Part shown: piece by piece, positions 26,113 to 34,971 of the stretch
Position numbering within the stretch: the first letter of the stretch is position 1
How the letters are laid out: every line of letters starts with the position of its first letter
DNA from: an uncultured Pseudomonadota bacterium
GTDB taxonomy: Bacteria > Myxococcota_A > UBA796 > SXON01
DNA: 64,000 nt
NCBI GenBank assembly: GCA_903875225.1
Contig: CAIQVJ010000132.1
Coordinates: 1-64,000, forward strand
Direction: 5' to 3'
Position numbers and translations under genes: made by a program
Notes under the pieces: model-generated
Told to the model about the DNA's origin: nothing
Seen by the model: the letters and a program-made list of their open reading frames with translations, nothing else
The model's database searches: none

Positions 26113-28032
26113 TCATCTCAGGATGAACACCGCCGCGATCAGCAGGATGGCGACGAGCGAGAGCCCACCCACCACCAGCACGTACGGGTCTCCCTTCGCC
26201 TGCTGCCACGCCCGCTCGAGCGCAGAGGGCTCTGTGGGTGCGGGCGGAAATTCGTCGCCCTGCTCCTCTTCTTCGTCGAGGTCGCGCACGCTCCCTCCCA
26301 CCGGCGCCTGGTTCCAGCCGGCGCGGGGCCGTACGGGCACGTGCTCCTCCTCCTCTTCCTCCTCTTCTTCGAGTTGCACGGGGAGCGGGGCGACCAGCCG
26401 GACGGTCGGCGCGGGCTTGGGCACCGGCACAGACAGCTCTTCGTCCAGATCGCGGGGCGGCTCCGGCGCCAGGGGGCGAGGAAGCTGCACGACGGTGTCG
26501 ATCCGTGGCCCTGGAGTGGGTGGGGGAGCGGGGATGTTCGCGGTCGTGGGCATGGCCGCGGGCAGGGGTGCGGCTGGGTACTTCGGGATCGAGGGGCGCG
26601 GCGGCACCGGCACCGGACCCGGCGCGGGCATCACCACGCTCGGTCGCTCCTCTGCGACGGGCGCGGGCAGCGGTTCCCTCTGGGCCGGGGGACGGGTGAT
26701 GGTGACGGAGGGCAGCTCCCGATCGAACGGCAGGGTCGCGGGGGGCGGCGCGGGCTGCTCCGGAGGCACCCAACCGGGGGCCGGCCGGATGAGGAACTCC
26801 ACCTCTGCGGTGGTGGGCGGATGCCCGGAGTCGCGGATGGCGAAGGCGAGTCGTGCCTTGAAGTTGCCAGGGTACAACCCCTCGATCCGGAACGCGAAGC
26901 GATATCGGCCGGTGGGGTGACGCTCCGAGGTGTAGGAGAGCGGCAGGTCCTTGAGCCGGTCGTTGCTCATCACGTCGAACACGGCGATGCCGACGCCGAT
27001 CTCCTCGTTGCCCTCCACCCCGGCGGAGGCCGCCGCGAGGCAGTTGAACACGACCGCCTCGTCCGACATGAACCACGGCCGGGACGGCGGGCGGTCGAGC
27101 ATGATCTTGCCCACCGACTGTACATGCGGCCGGATGAGCTGCGTGATCTCCTCGAGGCGCCCGTACAGGTCCTCGGACTTGGGGAACCGGAAGGGTGGGG
27201 ACGGCGACTGTTCGCGGGACAGCGCCCTGGAGAGCAGGATGGCGACGCGCTCTGCCAGGCGTGCGTGGAAGCGCGGGTTGGAGTCCTCGCTCTTCATCTT
27301 GTCCATCACGCGGTCGCGCACGGTCTGGATCGCGCTCTTGTCCAGGCCCTGACGCGGATGGTTCGGCAGCGGCTCCCCGGCGAGCACGCCCTCCCACAGC
27401 ATCATCGCGATGGCCCAGGAGTCGCACCCCGCGTTGACGATCACCTCACCCGTGGCCTCGGAGACCTCCGGGGGGAAGGCCGCGGCGTGTGAGGTGTTCG
27501 CTGCAATCATCCGCGAGAGCGCGCGCGGCACCGCGTTGGTGACCACGTCGGTGAAGAACACCGCCCCCGAGTCCGAGAGCAGCACGTTGCTGGTGCGAAG
27601 GTTCCCGTGGATGCCGCCGGGGAGCTGGCGCGCGAGCTTCGAGACCTGCAGGAGGATGTCCACCAGCTCAGCCAGCGGCAGGCCCGCGGCGATGCGGCTC
27701 TCGAGGGTGGCTGGGAAGTGCGGGAGGATGTACCCGGTATTTTCGGCGGAGAGGGACGCTCTCGCCTCCAGACGGGGCAGGAAGTTGTGTCCGCCGTCGC
27801 CGTAGAGCCGGGCCTGCTCGAGGATCGCCGCCCGACTGGCAGAGATGACGACGTCGGAGAACGGGAACTCCCCACGCATGTCGTCGGCGGTGAGCGGGGC
27901 CTTGAGCACGAACAGGGCGTCGTCGAACTCACGGCGGACGAGAAAGCTCTTGCCCCACAGGCCACGACCGAGGGTTTGACCGAGCTGCCAGGCCGTGCCC
28001 TGCGTGTCGCGGATGGTATCGCCGGTTTTCAT
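26113..28032 (-). CDS. Tail-anchored protein-kinase-fold protein, probable pseudokinase
   Basis: This 639-aa protein has a kinase-like domain at residues about 15-310. The glycine loop (G22-R-G-L-W-G27) and ATP-site lysine (K44) are present, but the catalytic HRD motif reads HGN (H142-G-N144) and DFG reads DVV (D162), so the catalytic Asp is lost. Such HGN kinases are usually regulatory. Residues about 330-430 form a beta-rich domain, followed by a Pro-rich linker, a run of Glu residues (about 560-575) and a single transmembrane helix at the extreme C-terminus (617-638). The kinase domain is therefore probably held in the cytoplasm at the inner membrane. The ATG at 28032 is chosen because kinase similarity begins there. 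It is divergent from lnt by 84 bp. Confidence 0.8.
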   Translation of the reverse strand: MKTGDTIRDTQGTAWQLGQTLGRGLWGKSFLVRREFDDALFVLKAPLTADDMRGEFPFSDVVISASRAAILEQARLYGDGGHNFLPRLEARASLSAENTGYILPHFPATLESRIAAGLPLAELVDILLQVSKLARQLPGGIHGNLRTSNVLLSDSGAVFFTDVVTNAVPRALSRMIAANTSHAAAFPPEVSEATGEVIVNAGCDSWAIAMMLWEGVLAGEPLPNHPRQGLDKSAIQTVRDRVMDKMKSEDSNPRFHARLAERVAILLSRALSREQSPSPPFRFPKSEDLYGRLEEITQLIRPHVQSVGKIMLDRPPSRPWFMSDEAVVFNCLAAASAGVEGNEEIGVGIAVFDVMSNDRLKDLPLSYTSERHPTGRYRFAFRIEGLYPGNFKARLAFAIRDSGHPPTTAEVEFLIRPAPGWVPPEQPAPPPATLPFDRELPSVTITRPPAQREPLPAPVAEERPSVVMPAPGPVPVPPRPSIPKYPAAPLPAAMPTTANIPAPPPTPGPRIDTVVQLPRPLAPEPPRDLDEELSVPVPKPAPTVRLVAPLPVQLEEEEEEEEEHVPVRPRAGWNQAPVGGSVRDLDEEEEQGDEFPPAPTEPSALERAWQQAKGDPYVLVVGGLSLVAILLIAAVFILR

Positions 28033-28116
28033 CGCGGTGGTTCCGAAGTGGCAGCAAGTAACTCGGGGTGCCCGGCTGCGCCCCGACGGCTTCCCGGCGG
28101 TTAACTGCCCGACTGA

Positions 28117-29691
28117 ATGAACCCCTGGCTCCGCCGAACCCTCGCTGTCTCCTCCGGGCTGCTCCTCACCCTGGTCTCGCCGCCGCTGTCGTGGGCGCCC
28201 CTCCATTGGGTGAGCTTCGTCCCCGTGTTCGTGGCAGTGCACGACATGGACCGCAAGCGCGCCTTCCGCCTCGGCTATCTGTGCGGATTCGCGGCCGTGG
28301 CGTCCCTCTTCCATTGGCTCGCCGAGACGATCTCGGTGTTCGGCGAGATCCCGGTGCCGATCGCCGTCGCGATCCTCACGCTCTTCGCTGCTGTCTTCGG
28401 GCTGCCCTACGGCCTGCTCCTGCAGCTCGTGCCTTCGTTCCGGGCGCGGTTCGGACCCTGGTGGGTGCCGGCGTTCGCCTGCGTGTGGGTGATGGCTGAG
28501 CGCCTGCAGCCTGCGCTGTTCCCCTACTACCAGGGGGTCGGTCAGTACAGGAGCCCGTGGGTGTGGCAGCTGGCGAGCGTGGTCGGCAGCATGGGGGTGA
28601 GCTTCCTCATCCTGCTGGTGAACGCGGCGGTGGCCGATCTGGTGCTCACGCGAGGGCAGCGGTGGAAGCCGCTCGCGGTCGCGGGCGGGCTTTTTTTGGC
28701 GAACCTCGCTTTTGGAGCGACCCGCTACGCCGAGGTGACCGCCGCGGATGCGGCGGCCCCGACCTTCCGCATCAGCATCCTGCAGCAGGGCGTCCGGATG
28801 CAGACGCGCCTCCAGGACCGCGGCGAGGTCATCGTGAAGAGCTGGGTGGACCTCACGCGCAAGGTGGCGCCCCTTCACCCTCAGCTCGTCGTGTGGCCCG
28901 AGGGGTCGATCTTCTACAACCCGACCGACCCCCTGCTGGAGCCGTACCTGGCCAAGCTGGCCCGGGCTGAGAACGCGTTCATCCTGATGGGCGCGGGCAC
29001 GCACGAGGAGGTCACGGGGACCGACATCGTCGATGGCACATCGCAGGTCGTCGTCGGCACCCGCGACTGGAACTCGGCCTACATGTTCGACCGCAAGGGC
29101 GACATCGTGGGGCGCTACGACAAGATGTGGCCGCTCCCCTTCGGCGAGTACATGCCGTGGCCCACGAGCTATCTGCGGCCCTACATCCAGGGCGTCGGCG
29201 ACTTCCGGGCGGGGACGGCACCCCACATCTTCGAGGTGGACGGCGTCAAGTTCTCCACGCCGATCTGCTACGAGGCCATCCTCGACGGCCAGATGCGCGA
29301 GATGGGCACCGGGGTGGACCTCTACATCAACATCACGAACGACGCGTGGTTCGGCGATACGCCCGCCCCCCACCAGCACGCCATGCTCGCCGCGGCCGAG
29401 GCGATGGAAAACGGCCGCCCCATGGTCCGAATCGCCTACACCGGCATCTCGATGGTGGTGTTGCCGAACGGCGACATCCCCGTGTACACGCAGCCGTACA
29501 CCGACGTCGCAGACGTCGTGGAGGTGCCGATCGCGCCGATCGAGACGGTGTACCGGCGGGGCGGATGGGTTTTTGCGTGGCTGTGTGCGCTCGTGGGTGC
29601 AGGGGCGATCGGGTACGCCTGGAAGGACCGCGGGGTGCCCTGGGGCACGGTCCAGACCCGACCTGTCACACCTCCCCCCCCGTCCGCGTAG
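28117..29691 (+). CDS. lnt: Apolipoprotein N-acyltransferase Lnt
   Basis: This 524-aa inner-membrane enzyme transfers the third acyl chain to lipoproteins. About seven hydrophobic helices occupy residues 8-205, followed by a periplasmic nitrilase-fold domain and a final helix near 487-505. The catalytic triad is visible: E262 in VVWPEGS, K336 in YDKMWPLPFGEYMP (E343 also conserved) and C384 in PICYEAI. Presence of lnt fits the many lipoproteins in the window. Twelve bp separate it from the downstream ECF sigma gene, so they may be co-transcribed. Confidence 0.94.
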   Translation: MNPWLRRTLAVSSGLLLTLVSPPLSWAPLHWVSFVPVFVAVHDMDRKRAFRLGYLCGFAAVASLFHWLAETISVFGEIPVPIAVAILTLFAAVFGLPYGLLLQLVPSFRARFGPWWVPAFACVWVMAERLQPALFPYYQGVGQYRSPWVWQLASVVGSMGVSFLILLVNAAVADLVLTRGQRWKPLAVAGGLFLANLAFGATRYAEVTAADAAAPTFRISILQQGVRMQTRLQDRGEVIVKSWVDLTRKVAPLHPQLVVWPEGSIFYNPTDPLLEPYLAKLARAENAFILMGAGTHEEVTGTDIVDGTSQVVVGTRDWNSAYMFDRKGDIVGRYDKMWPLPFGEYMPWPTSYLRPYIQGVGDFRAGTAPHIFEVDGVKFSTPICYEAILDGQMREMGTGVDLYINITNDAWFGDTPAPHQHAMLAAAEAMENGRPMVRIAYTGISMVVLPNGDIPVYTQPYTDVADVVEVPIAPIETVYRRGGWVFAWLCALVGAGAIGYAWKDRGVPWGTVQTRPVTPPPPSA

Positions 29692-29703
29692 TGTCCTCGG
29701 AGC

Positions 29704-30231
29704 GTGCGGGTGTTTGACCCCACCGACGAGGATCTCATGGAGCAGGTTCAGGCCGGCAACCCGGGCGCGTTCACCGCGCTGTTCGAGCGTCACCGCGCCC
29801 CGTTGTACGGGTTCGTGCTGCGGATGACGCGCGAGGAAGCCTCGGCCGAAGACTGTTTCCAGGACACCTTCCTCTCCGTCCATCGCGCCCGCCAGACCTG
29901 GTCCCGGGCTGCGGGGACCTTCCGCTCGTGGCTCTTCCGCATCGCAGCGAACGCCGTGCACGACCACCAGCGGCGGTCGAGCCGCCGGCCCCTCGTCCTG
30001 ACCGAGGAGGAGCTTCCCCTGCCGGTCCGGGACTGGCCGGAGGAGCGGCTGATGCTCGAGCGCGCGCTCGCCCAGCTCCCGCCCCACCTGCGCGAGGCGT
30101 TCCTGCTCGGAGCCATGCACGGGCTCGACCACAGTGAGCTCGCCGAGGCCCTCGACATCTCCCCGGACAACGCCCGCGCGCGGCTCTCTCGCGCCCGCAC
30201 CCAGCTACGACAGCTCCTCGGGGGCTCATGA
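29704..30231 (+). CDS. ECF-type RNA polymerase sigma factor
   Basis: This 175-aa protein has the two-domain ECF structure. Sigma2 at residues about 20-90 (ALFERHRAPLYGFVLRM, DCFQDTFLSVHRA, FRSWLFRIAANAVHDHQRR) binds core polymerase and the -10 element. Sigma4 at about 118-172 (LPPHLREAFLLGAMHGLDHSELA, NARARLSRARTQLR) is the -35-binding helix-turn-helix. The GTG start has a CGGAG about 5 bp upstream. Its TGA overlaps the ATG of the anti-sigma-like gene by 4 bp, the usual sigma/anti-sigma arrangement. The likely regulon includes the caspase gene two positions downstream, but no target promoter is identified. Confidence 0.92.
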   Translation: MRVFDPTDEDLMEQVQAGNPGAFTALFERHRAPLYGFVLRMTREEASAEDCFQDTFLSVHRARQTWSRAAGTFRSWLFRIAANAVHDHQRRSSRRPLVLTEEELPLPVRDWPEERLMLERALAQLPPHLREAFLLGAMHGLDHSELAEALDISPDNARARLSRARTQLRQLLGGS

Positions 30232-30989
30232 CCCCCGAGCACCTCCCCCGAAGCGTGATCCTCCTGCTCGACGACGAGGGGTTCGACGCCGCCTTCGGGG
30301 GGCTCGGGGTGTCGGGCCGGGACGCGGCGCACTGGAGGCTGCTGGCGGACGCCGTGCGCGCCGATGTGGCCGCGGAGCCGGGGGGAGCGGTGGCTGGCGG
30401 GCAACCGCAGGGCGTTGCGGCGGCGCTCCTGCCGGAGGGCGGCGGCGGTGGTTCGCGTGTGGATTTCGCGCTCCCGTCGCTCGGGATCGAGCCCCCGGCG
30501 CGGTTGAGGGCGCCGCGCCATGGGCCGGCGCGGCGCGTCACCCGCGTGGCGGCCGGGATCGCGGCCTTCGCGATCGCGGCGATGGTGCTCCTCCTGGTGC
30601 GGGCCCCCGAACACGGGGACCCCGCGCTGCTCGTGCCGCGGGGGGTCTCCGACCCGGCCCACGTGCTCGCGGCGCCGCTCGATCTCGCCGTTGCGGTCAA
30701 GACGAGCGCGGGCACCGCGCGGTTGCAGCCCGATCGGGCGTACGCTGTCGGCGATACCCTCGTGTTCCAGGTCAACCTGCCCGCCCCCGCCACCGTCGAG
30801 CTGCACAGAGCCGCGAGTGGCTCCCGGACGCCCGTGTGGTCGGGTTCGGTGCCCGCCGGGCAACAGACGCTGCCTGTCGGCTATGCGTTGGACGCGAGCG
30901 ACACGGTGGTCACGTTCGCCGTGCATGCGACCACGTCGACCGGCGCGCTCGAGAGCTCCGTGACCGTGCACGCGGTGCCGCACCCATGA
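30228..30989 (+). CDS. Probable membrane-anchored anti-sigma factor
   Basis: This 253-aa protein has an N-terminal cytoplasmic part of about 100 residues, a transmembrane helix at about 104-124 (VTRVAAGIAAFAIAAMVLLLV) and a periplasmic beta-rich domain of about 130 residues (DTLVFQVNLPAPATVELH). I see no zinc-binding HxxxCxxC anti-sigma motif, so assignment rests on topology and on overlap with the ECF sigma gene (ATGA). The caspase gene again overlaps its stop by 4 bp. By analogy, the periplasmic domain would sense an envelope signal and release the sigma factor. Confidence 0.68.
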   Translation: MTPEHLPRSVILLLDDEGFDAAFGGLGVSGRDAAHWRLLADAVRADVAAEPGGAVAGGQPQGVAAALLPEGGGGGSRVDFALPSLGIEPPARLRAPRHGPARRVTRVAAGIAAFAIAAMVLLLVRAPEHGDPALLVPRGVSDPAHVLAAPLDLAVAVKTSAGTARLQPDRAYAVGDTLVFQVNLPAPATVELHRAASGSRTPVWSGSVPAGQQTLPVGYALDASDTVVTFAVHATTSTGALESSVTVHAVPHP

Positions 30990-32584
30990 ACCCGGCGACC
31001 GTGCTCACGCTCTGGCTCTCCGTCGCGCCCGCCCTGGCCGGGGTCGTCCCGATGGACTCCGCCACGGCGAGCTCCGCTCAGGCCGCTCTGGCGCCGCGTC
31101 GCATCGCGCTGGTGATCGGCGTCCAGGACTACGACGATCCCGCCCTGCAGGGGCTCCGGTTCCCCGACAAGGACGCCGCGGATCTCGGCGCCGTCCTCGA
31201 GAGCCCCACGCTCGGGGGGTTCGACCGGGTGTTCATCGTGCACGGGGAGGTCGCGACGGGTCGCGCCGCCCTGCTCCACGCGTTCGATGTCGCCACGGCC
31301 GATCTCGGACGCGACGACACCTTCGTGCTCTACCTCTCCGGCCACGGCACGCTCACCCTCGACCCGATCGAGGGGAGCCGGCTCTGGTTCCTGCCCTCGG
31401 ATGCACGGCTCGAGGATCCCGAGGGGACAGGCCTCGCGGTGCACGACCTCGAGACGCGGGTCGACAACCTGCCGTCGCGCCGGCGCGTGCTCATCCTCGA
31501 CACCTGTCACAACGGTCGGGGCCGCTCCTCGCTCGGCACGGCGACCGCCCAGCTGGTGCAGGGACTGCGCGGGGAGGTTCCGGCCCCTCGCGACGTCCGG
31601 GACGTCTCGGAATCGGAGGCCCGGCTCTACGCGGCCCAGTACTTCCAGCCGGCGATGGAGGACCCCACGCTGGGCAACGGGGTCTACACGCACTTCCTGA
31701 TCGAGGCGCTGGTGACCGGGCGCGCGGATCTCGACGGCGACGGGCTCGTAGATGTCGCGGAGGCCCACGAGTACGCCCGGGACAAGACGATCGCCTGGAC
31801 CGGCGGCGTGCAGGTGCCGCGCGCGGAGTACAAGATCGTCGGGCGCGAGGACGTCTACCTCTCCGGACCGGCCACGATCCGCGGTCGGGCCGAGCGCGCG
31901 CTGGTGAGCGCGACAGACAGCCTCCTCCACCAGGCCAGGCTGCTCGTGAACGGCACGTCGAGGGGGGTACTTCCGGGCTTGTACGCCGTGGAACCCGGGC
32001 TCCAGCACATCGAGGTGCAGACTGGCGATGGGCGCCAGGTCATCGACGAGCGTGTGCATGTCCGGGCGGGCGAGACCCTCATGATCGAAGACCTGATGAA
32101 GCGCTCCGAGTCCGAATGGGAGGTGCTCGCTGGTGTCGACGCCACCGCCATGACCGGGTTCCTGCCCCTGGCACCCGCGGCGCTCGTGAGCTGGGTGCAC
32201 CCGGGTGGGCTGGGATCGAGCCACTGGCGGCCCGACCTGCACCTCGGCCTCTGCGGGATGAACGGACCGGTCGGGTACCATGAGCTCACGACCGGGCAGG
32301 GGTGGCTCGGCGGGACGTTCGCCTGGAACCCGGGGCGCGTCTACCTGGGGCCGACCGTGGATCTGCGGCTCCCGTTCCGGGTGTCAGCGCCGAGCGGCTC
32401 GCTGCCGGATGCCTGGCGCGAGATTGGCGTGACCGGCTCGGGCGGCCTGACGCTGGGCGCGACGATCCCGATGCGGACGATCTCTTTTGTGGTCCGTGCC
32501 GACGGGTGGGGCAGCGCCATCCGGTACCAGGGCGCCTGGGCGCCAGCCTGGGGTGCCGGCTTGAAGCTCGGGTTTGGAGGGTAG
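30986..32584 (+). CDS. Secreted caspase-fold protein with C-terminal beta-rich (barrel-like) domain
   Basis: This 532-aa protein has a signal peptide (TLWLSVAPALAGV), then a peptidase C14 caspase domain at residues about 37-290 with the catalytic His in YLSGHGTL (H120) and Cys in LDTCHNG (C174). Residues about 305-370 resemble a PEGA-like beta module (ARLLVNGTSRGVLPGLYAVEPG). The last 140 residues are beta-rich with alternating hydrophobics and end GLKLGFGG, like a small membrane barrel. It is the third caspase in the window but has no SUMF1 domain. The ATG overlaps the anti-sigma stop (ATGA), so its expression is coupled to the sigma/anti-sigma pair. Confidence 0.86.
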   Translation: MNPATVLTLWLSVAPALAGVVPMDSATASSAQAALAPRRIALVIGVQDYDDPALQGLRFPDKDAADLGAVLESPTLGGFDRVFIVHGEVATGRAALLHAFDVATADLGRDDTFVLYLSGHGTLTLDPIEGSRLWFLPSDARLEDPEGTGLAVHDLETRVDNLPSRRRVLILDTCHNGRGRSSLGTATAQLVQGLRGEVPAPRDVRDVSESEARLYAAQYFQPAMEDPTLGNGVYTHFLIEALVTGRADLDGDGLVDVAEAHEYARDKTIAWTGGVQVPRAEYKIVGREDVYLSGPATIRGRAERALVSATDSLLHQARLLVNGTSRGVLPGLYAVEPGLQHIEVQTGDGRQVIDERVHVRAGETLMIEDLMKRSESEWEVLAGVDATAMTGFLPLAPAALVSWVHPGGLGSSHWRPDLHLGLCGMNGPVGYHELTTGQGWLGGTFAWNPGRVYLGPTVDLRLPFRVSAPSGSLPDAWREIGVTGSGGLTLGATIPMRTISFVVRADGWGSAIRYQGAWAPAWGAGLKLGFGG

Positions 32585-32625
32585 TCGACCAGTGCCGTCT
32601 CCCTGCGGGCGCGGGTCACCGGGCT

Positions 32626-32642
32626 GCCGGACCGGGTCCGGC
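32626..32642 (+). terminator. GC-rich perfect palindrome after the caspase gene
   Basis: GCCGGACC-G-GGTCCGGC lies 42 bp past the caspase stop; as RNA it would fold as a 6-bp stem with a 5-nt loop. There is no T-run. It may end or attenuate the sigma/caspase operon before the PH-domain gene. Confidence 0.35.
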
Positions 32643-32682
32643 GGCGGCGCGAGATACGACGGGGGTGTGTTCGGAGCGCTCG

Positions 32683-33537
32683 ATGGACTTTGAAGCACCG
32701 CCGATGGCCGGTTGGAAGTCTGCCCTTGCCTGGATCCCCATCGGGCTGGGCACGCTGGGCCTCCTGTTCGGGGCTGGCGTCGTGCTGGCACCGGCGCACG
32801 TGGACTACAGCATCACGCCCGACACCCTCGTGGTGCACGCCAGCATGGGCCCGCTGCAGCTGGGGCGCGAGACCCCGCGCTCGGAGGTGCACGGCGGCCG
32901 GCGGCAGGCGCTCCACCACGGGAGGCGCACCGCGGGCACGGCGCGAGGAGACTTCTGCCAGGGCAGGTGGTGGTTCGACGAAACAGGGCCGGCGTGGGTC
33001 GCGGGCACCTGCGTGGCGGACACCGTGGTGCTGGACGTGGGGGACGAGCACTGGGTGCTGACTCCCGCTGAGCCCGACGGCTTCCTTGCTGCGGTCGATC
33101 ACGGGTCGGGCGAGTTCGCTGCGGCGCCGAACTCCGACCGCAAGGCCGCCGGGGCGCTCGTGCTGATCGCTCTCGTGTCACTCCCGCTGCTCGCCGTCTT
33201 CCCCCTGCTGGGGCGGCGGATCACGCAGCCGCTCGTGTACAGCATCCGCGCCGGCACGCTCCATGTCCCCGGCAACCTCTGGACGGTGAAGATGGCGCTG
33301 CGCGGCGCGACGTTCACCTGCGAGCCGCTCGGTCGGGCGTGGCGGGTGGCCGGCACGGCGCTCCCTGGACTCCTCCTCGGCGCATTCCGCGCGGGCGGCA
33401 AGAACGTGCACGTCGCGGCACGCGATCTCAAGAGCGGCGTGCGCGTGGAGACCGCCGATCGGACCGTGTACGTCACGCCCTCCGACATGCACCGGTTCTG
33501 CGCCGAGCTCATCCGGGCGGGGGCGCAGGCCGGCTGA
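32683..33537 (+). CDS. Membrane protein with bacterial PH-like domain
   Basis: This 284-aa protein has two predicted transmembrane helices (residues about 12-32 and 146-167). An extracytoplasmic-looking domain sits between them, and a C-terminal PH-like domain spans about 175-280 (YSIRAGTLHVPGNLWTVKMAL, VHVAARDLKSGVRVETADRTVYVTPSD). The last segment resembles membrane-associated bacterial PH domains. The ATG at 32683 has GGAGCG about 7 bp upstream and gives a helix close to the N-terminus; the open frame extends into the caspase gene but is out of frame with it. It ends 5 bp from the stop of the convergent dehydratase gene. Function unknown. Confidence 0.7.
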   Translation: MDFEAPPMAGWKSALAWIPIGLGTLGLLFGAGVVLAPAHVDYSITPDTLVVHASMGPLQLGRETPRSEVHGGRRQALHHGRRTAGTARGDFCQGRWWFDETGPAWVAGTCVADTVVLDVGDEHWVLTPAEPDGFLAAVDHGSGEFAAAPNSDRKAAGALVLIALVSLPLLAVFPLLGRRITQPLVYSIRAGTLHVPGNLWTVKMALRGATFTCEPLGRAWRVAGTALPGLLLGAFRAGGKNVHVAARDLKSGVRVETADRTVYVTPSDMHRFCAELIRAGAQAG

Positions 33538-33552
33538 CCGGGTCAGGCCCGG
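33528..33552. terminator. Dyad spanning two convergent stop codons
   Basis: The stops of the PH-domain gene (+) and the epimerase gene (-) are the arms of a palindrome, TGACC-G-GGTCA, with further imperfect pairing outside (GGC...GCC). It is a candidate compact bidirectional terminator, based on symmetry and location only. Confidence 0.35.
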
Positions 33553-34412
33553 AGGAGGTCGAGGCTGCCCACCTCGAACGTGCGTGGCACCACGCCGCTC
33601 GCCACCTGGAGCGGCAGCGGGTCCACCGCGTCGTCCATCGCGAACGTGCGGACGAGCTCGGGGCGCATGCCAGGCATCGCGTGGGCTGCGAGCCAGGCCC
33701 CCCTCGCCGGGAGCCGGAGCAACGGCGTCCACAGCCGGCCGCTGTTCCCCCCGAGGATGGTGATGAGCTCGCGCATGGTGAGCGGATCGGGGCCGCCGGC
33801 GTCGTAGGCCCGGCGCCAGGTGTCGCTCGAGCGGTCCTGGCCCAACAACGCGAGGATCGCACCGTTGAAGTCGTCCACGTGCACCGGTTGCCGCCGATAG
33901 CGTGCGTTGCCGACCACGGGGATCGCCGGCAGCCTGCGGACCCAGTCCGCGAGCGTGTGAAAGCTCTCGGTGTGGGCCGGTGTGTGGCCCGGAATCCGCG
34001 GGCCGTAGGGCGCGCAGGGGCGGACGATCAGGTAGTCGAGGCCCGAATTCACGACCCGGGCCTCGTCTTCCCGCCGGGACGCTGCGTACTCCACGTCCAG
34101 CGGCCAGTGCACCATCGTGCTCGAGGCGTAGACGATGGGCCTGCCCCAGGCGAGCACCCGGTCGAGCATCCTGCGGTTCTGCGCGCGGGCGTCATCGGCC
34201 ATCACCTTCGCGGCGAGGTGGATCACGACGTCGGCGCCGGGGTCGTCGATGGTCGTCACGTCGCCCTGGACTGCCTCCACGCCGGCCAGGGACAACGGTG
34301 TGTTCCGCCAGAGGCCGCGCACCCGGAAGCCCAGCCCTGCTGCCAGCCTGCAGAAGTGGGCGCCGACGAACCCGGATGCGCCGGTGACGAACAGGCTCGG
34401 GCGCCGGCTCAC
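33543..34412 (-). CDS. NAD(P)-dependent epimerase/dehydratase (extended SDR)
   Basis: This 289-aa protein has the Rossmann motif GASGFVGAH (residues 10-18), an HLAAK strand, IVYASSTMVH (catalytic Ser/Thr strand) and YAASR where the usual catalytic YxxxK stands, so Lys is replaced by Arg. Further conserved blocks are RPCAPYGP and RRQPVHVDDF. The family converts nucleotide sugars or reduces ketones and sterols; the substrate cannot be named. The start is GTG at 34412, 46 bp after the methyltransferase-like gene. It is the last gene of the minus-strand run. Confidence 0.83.
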   Translation of the reverse strand: MSRRPSLFVTGASGFVGAHFCRLAAGLGFRVRGLWRNTPLSLAGVEAVQGDVTTIDDPGADVVIHLAAKVMADDARAQNRRMLDRVLAWGRPIVYASSTMVHWPLDVEYAASRREDEARVVNSGLDYLIVRPCAPYGPRIPGHTPAHTESFHTLADWVRRLPAIPVVGNARYRRQPVHVDDFNGAILALLGQDRSSDTWRRAYDAGGPDPLTMRELITILGGNSGRLWTPLLRLPARGAWLAAHAMPGMRPELVRTFAMDDAVDPLPLQVASGVVPRTFEVGSLDLLRA

Positions 34413-34458
34413 AATCCGACCGCCGACCGCCAGGAGCCGGTGCCCGTGCGTTCCACGG

Positions 34459-34971
34459 TCAACGGTTGGCCCGGAGTGCGATCATCACGCCCACGGCGGG
34501 ACCGAAACGGTGGAGGTCGGGCAGGAACCCGGCATCCCGGACCATCGCGGTGAGGGCATCTGCGGTCGGTGCGAACTCCAGCTTGTCCCCGAACTGCTCC
34601 GGTTCGTCGATCGAGTCAGGCGGAAAGCTCCAGATCACGTCCCCGATCACCAGGAGGGCGCGCTCCCGTAGCCCCTGCCCGAGCCTGCGGGCCAACGCCT
34701 GCTGTCGCGCGGGAGGGAGGGTGCGCCAACTCCAGTGGGCGAGGACCATCGAGGCGCTGCCGAGATCGGGAGGCTGGTCGATCGGTGCGCGGTGGTACCG
34801 GGCGTTCCCCGGCAGCGCGGCCCGCGCCTCGGGGTCCACGACCACGACCTCGGCGACGGCTCGCGCGAGCTCATCGACGATCGGGCTCCATCCGAGGACG
34901 AACGCGATGTCCTGCGGATCAGGGTTGCAGGCCTCGAGGATCACGCGGCCGGTGGACTCGGGCCAGTTCAT
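34459..34971 (-). CDS. Probable SAM-dependent methyltransferase-like protein
   Basis: This 170-aa protein has a Rossmann-like start (DIAFVLGWSPIVDELARAVAEVVVVDPEA) in which the expected glycine-rich SAM loop is degenerate. ASMVLAHWSWRTLPPARQQALARRLGQGLRERALLVIGDVIW matches the motif-IV/helix region of class I methyltransferases. It is shorter than most. The ATG overlaps the stop of the CoA-binding gene (ATGA). Assignment is tentative. Confidence 0.55.
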   Translation of the reverse strand: MNWPESTGRVILEACNPDPQDIAFVLGWSPIVDELARAVAEVVVVDPEARAALPGNARYHRAPIDQPPDLGSASMVLAHWSWRTLPPARQQALARRLGQGLRERALLVIGDVIWSFPPDSIDEPEQFGDKLEFAPTADALTAMVRDAGFLPDLHRFGPAVGVMIALRANR

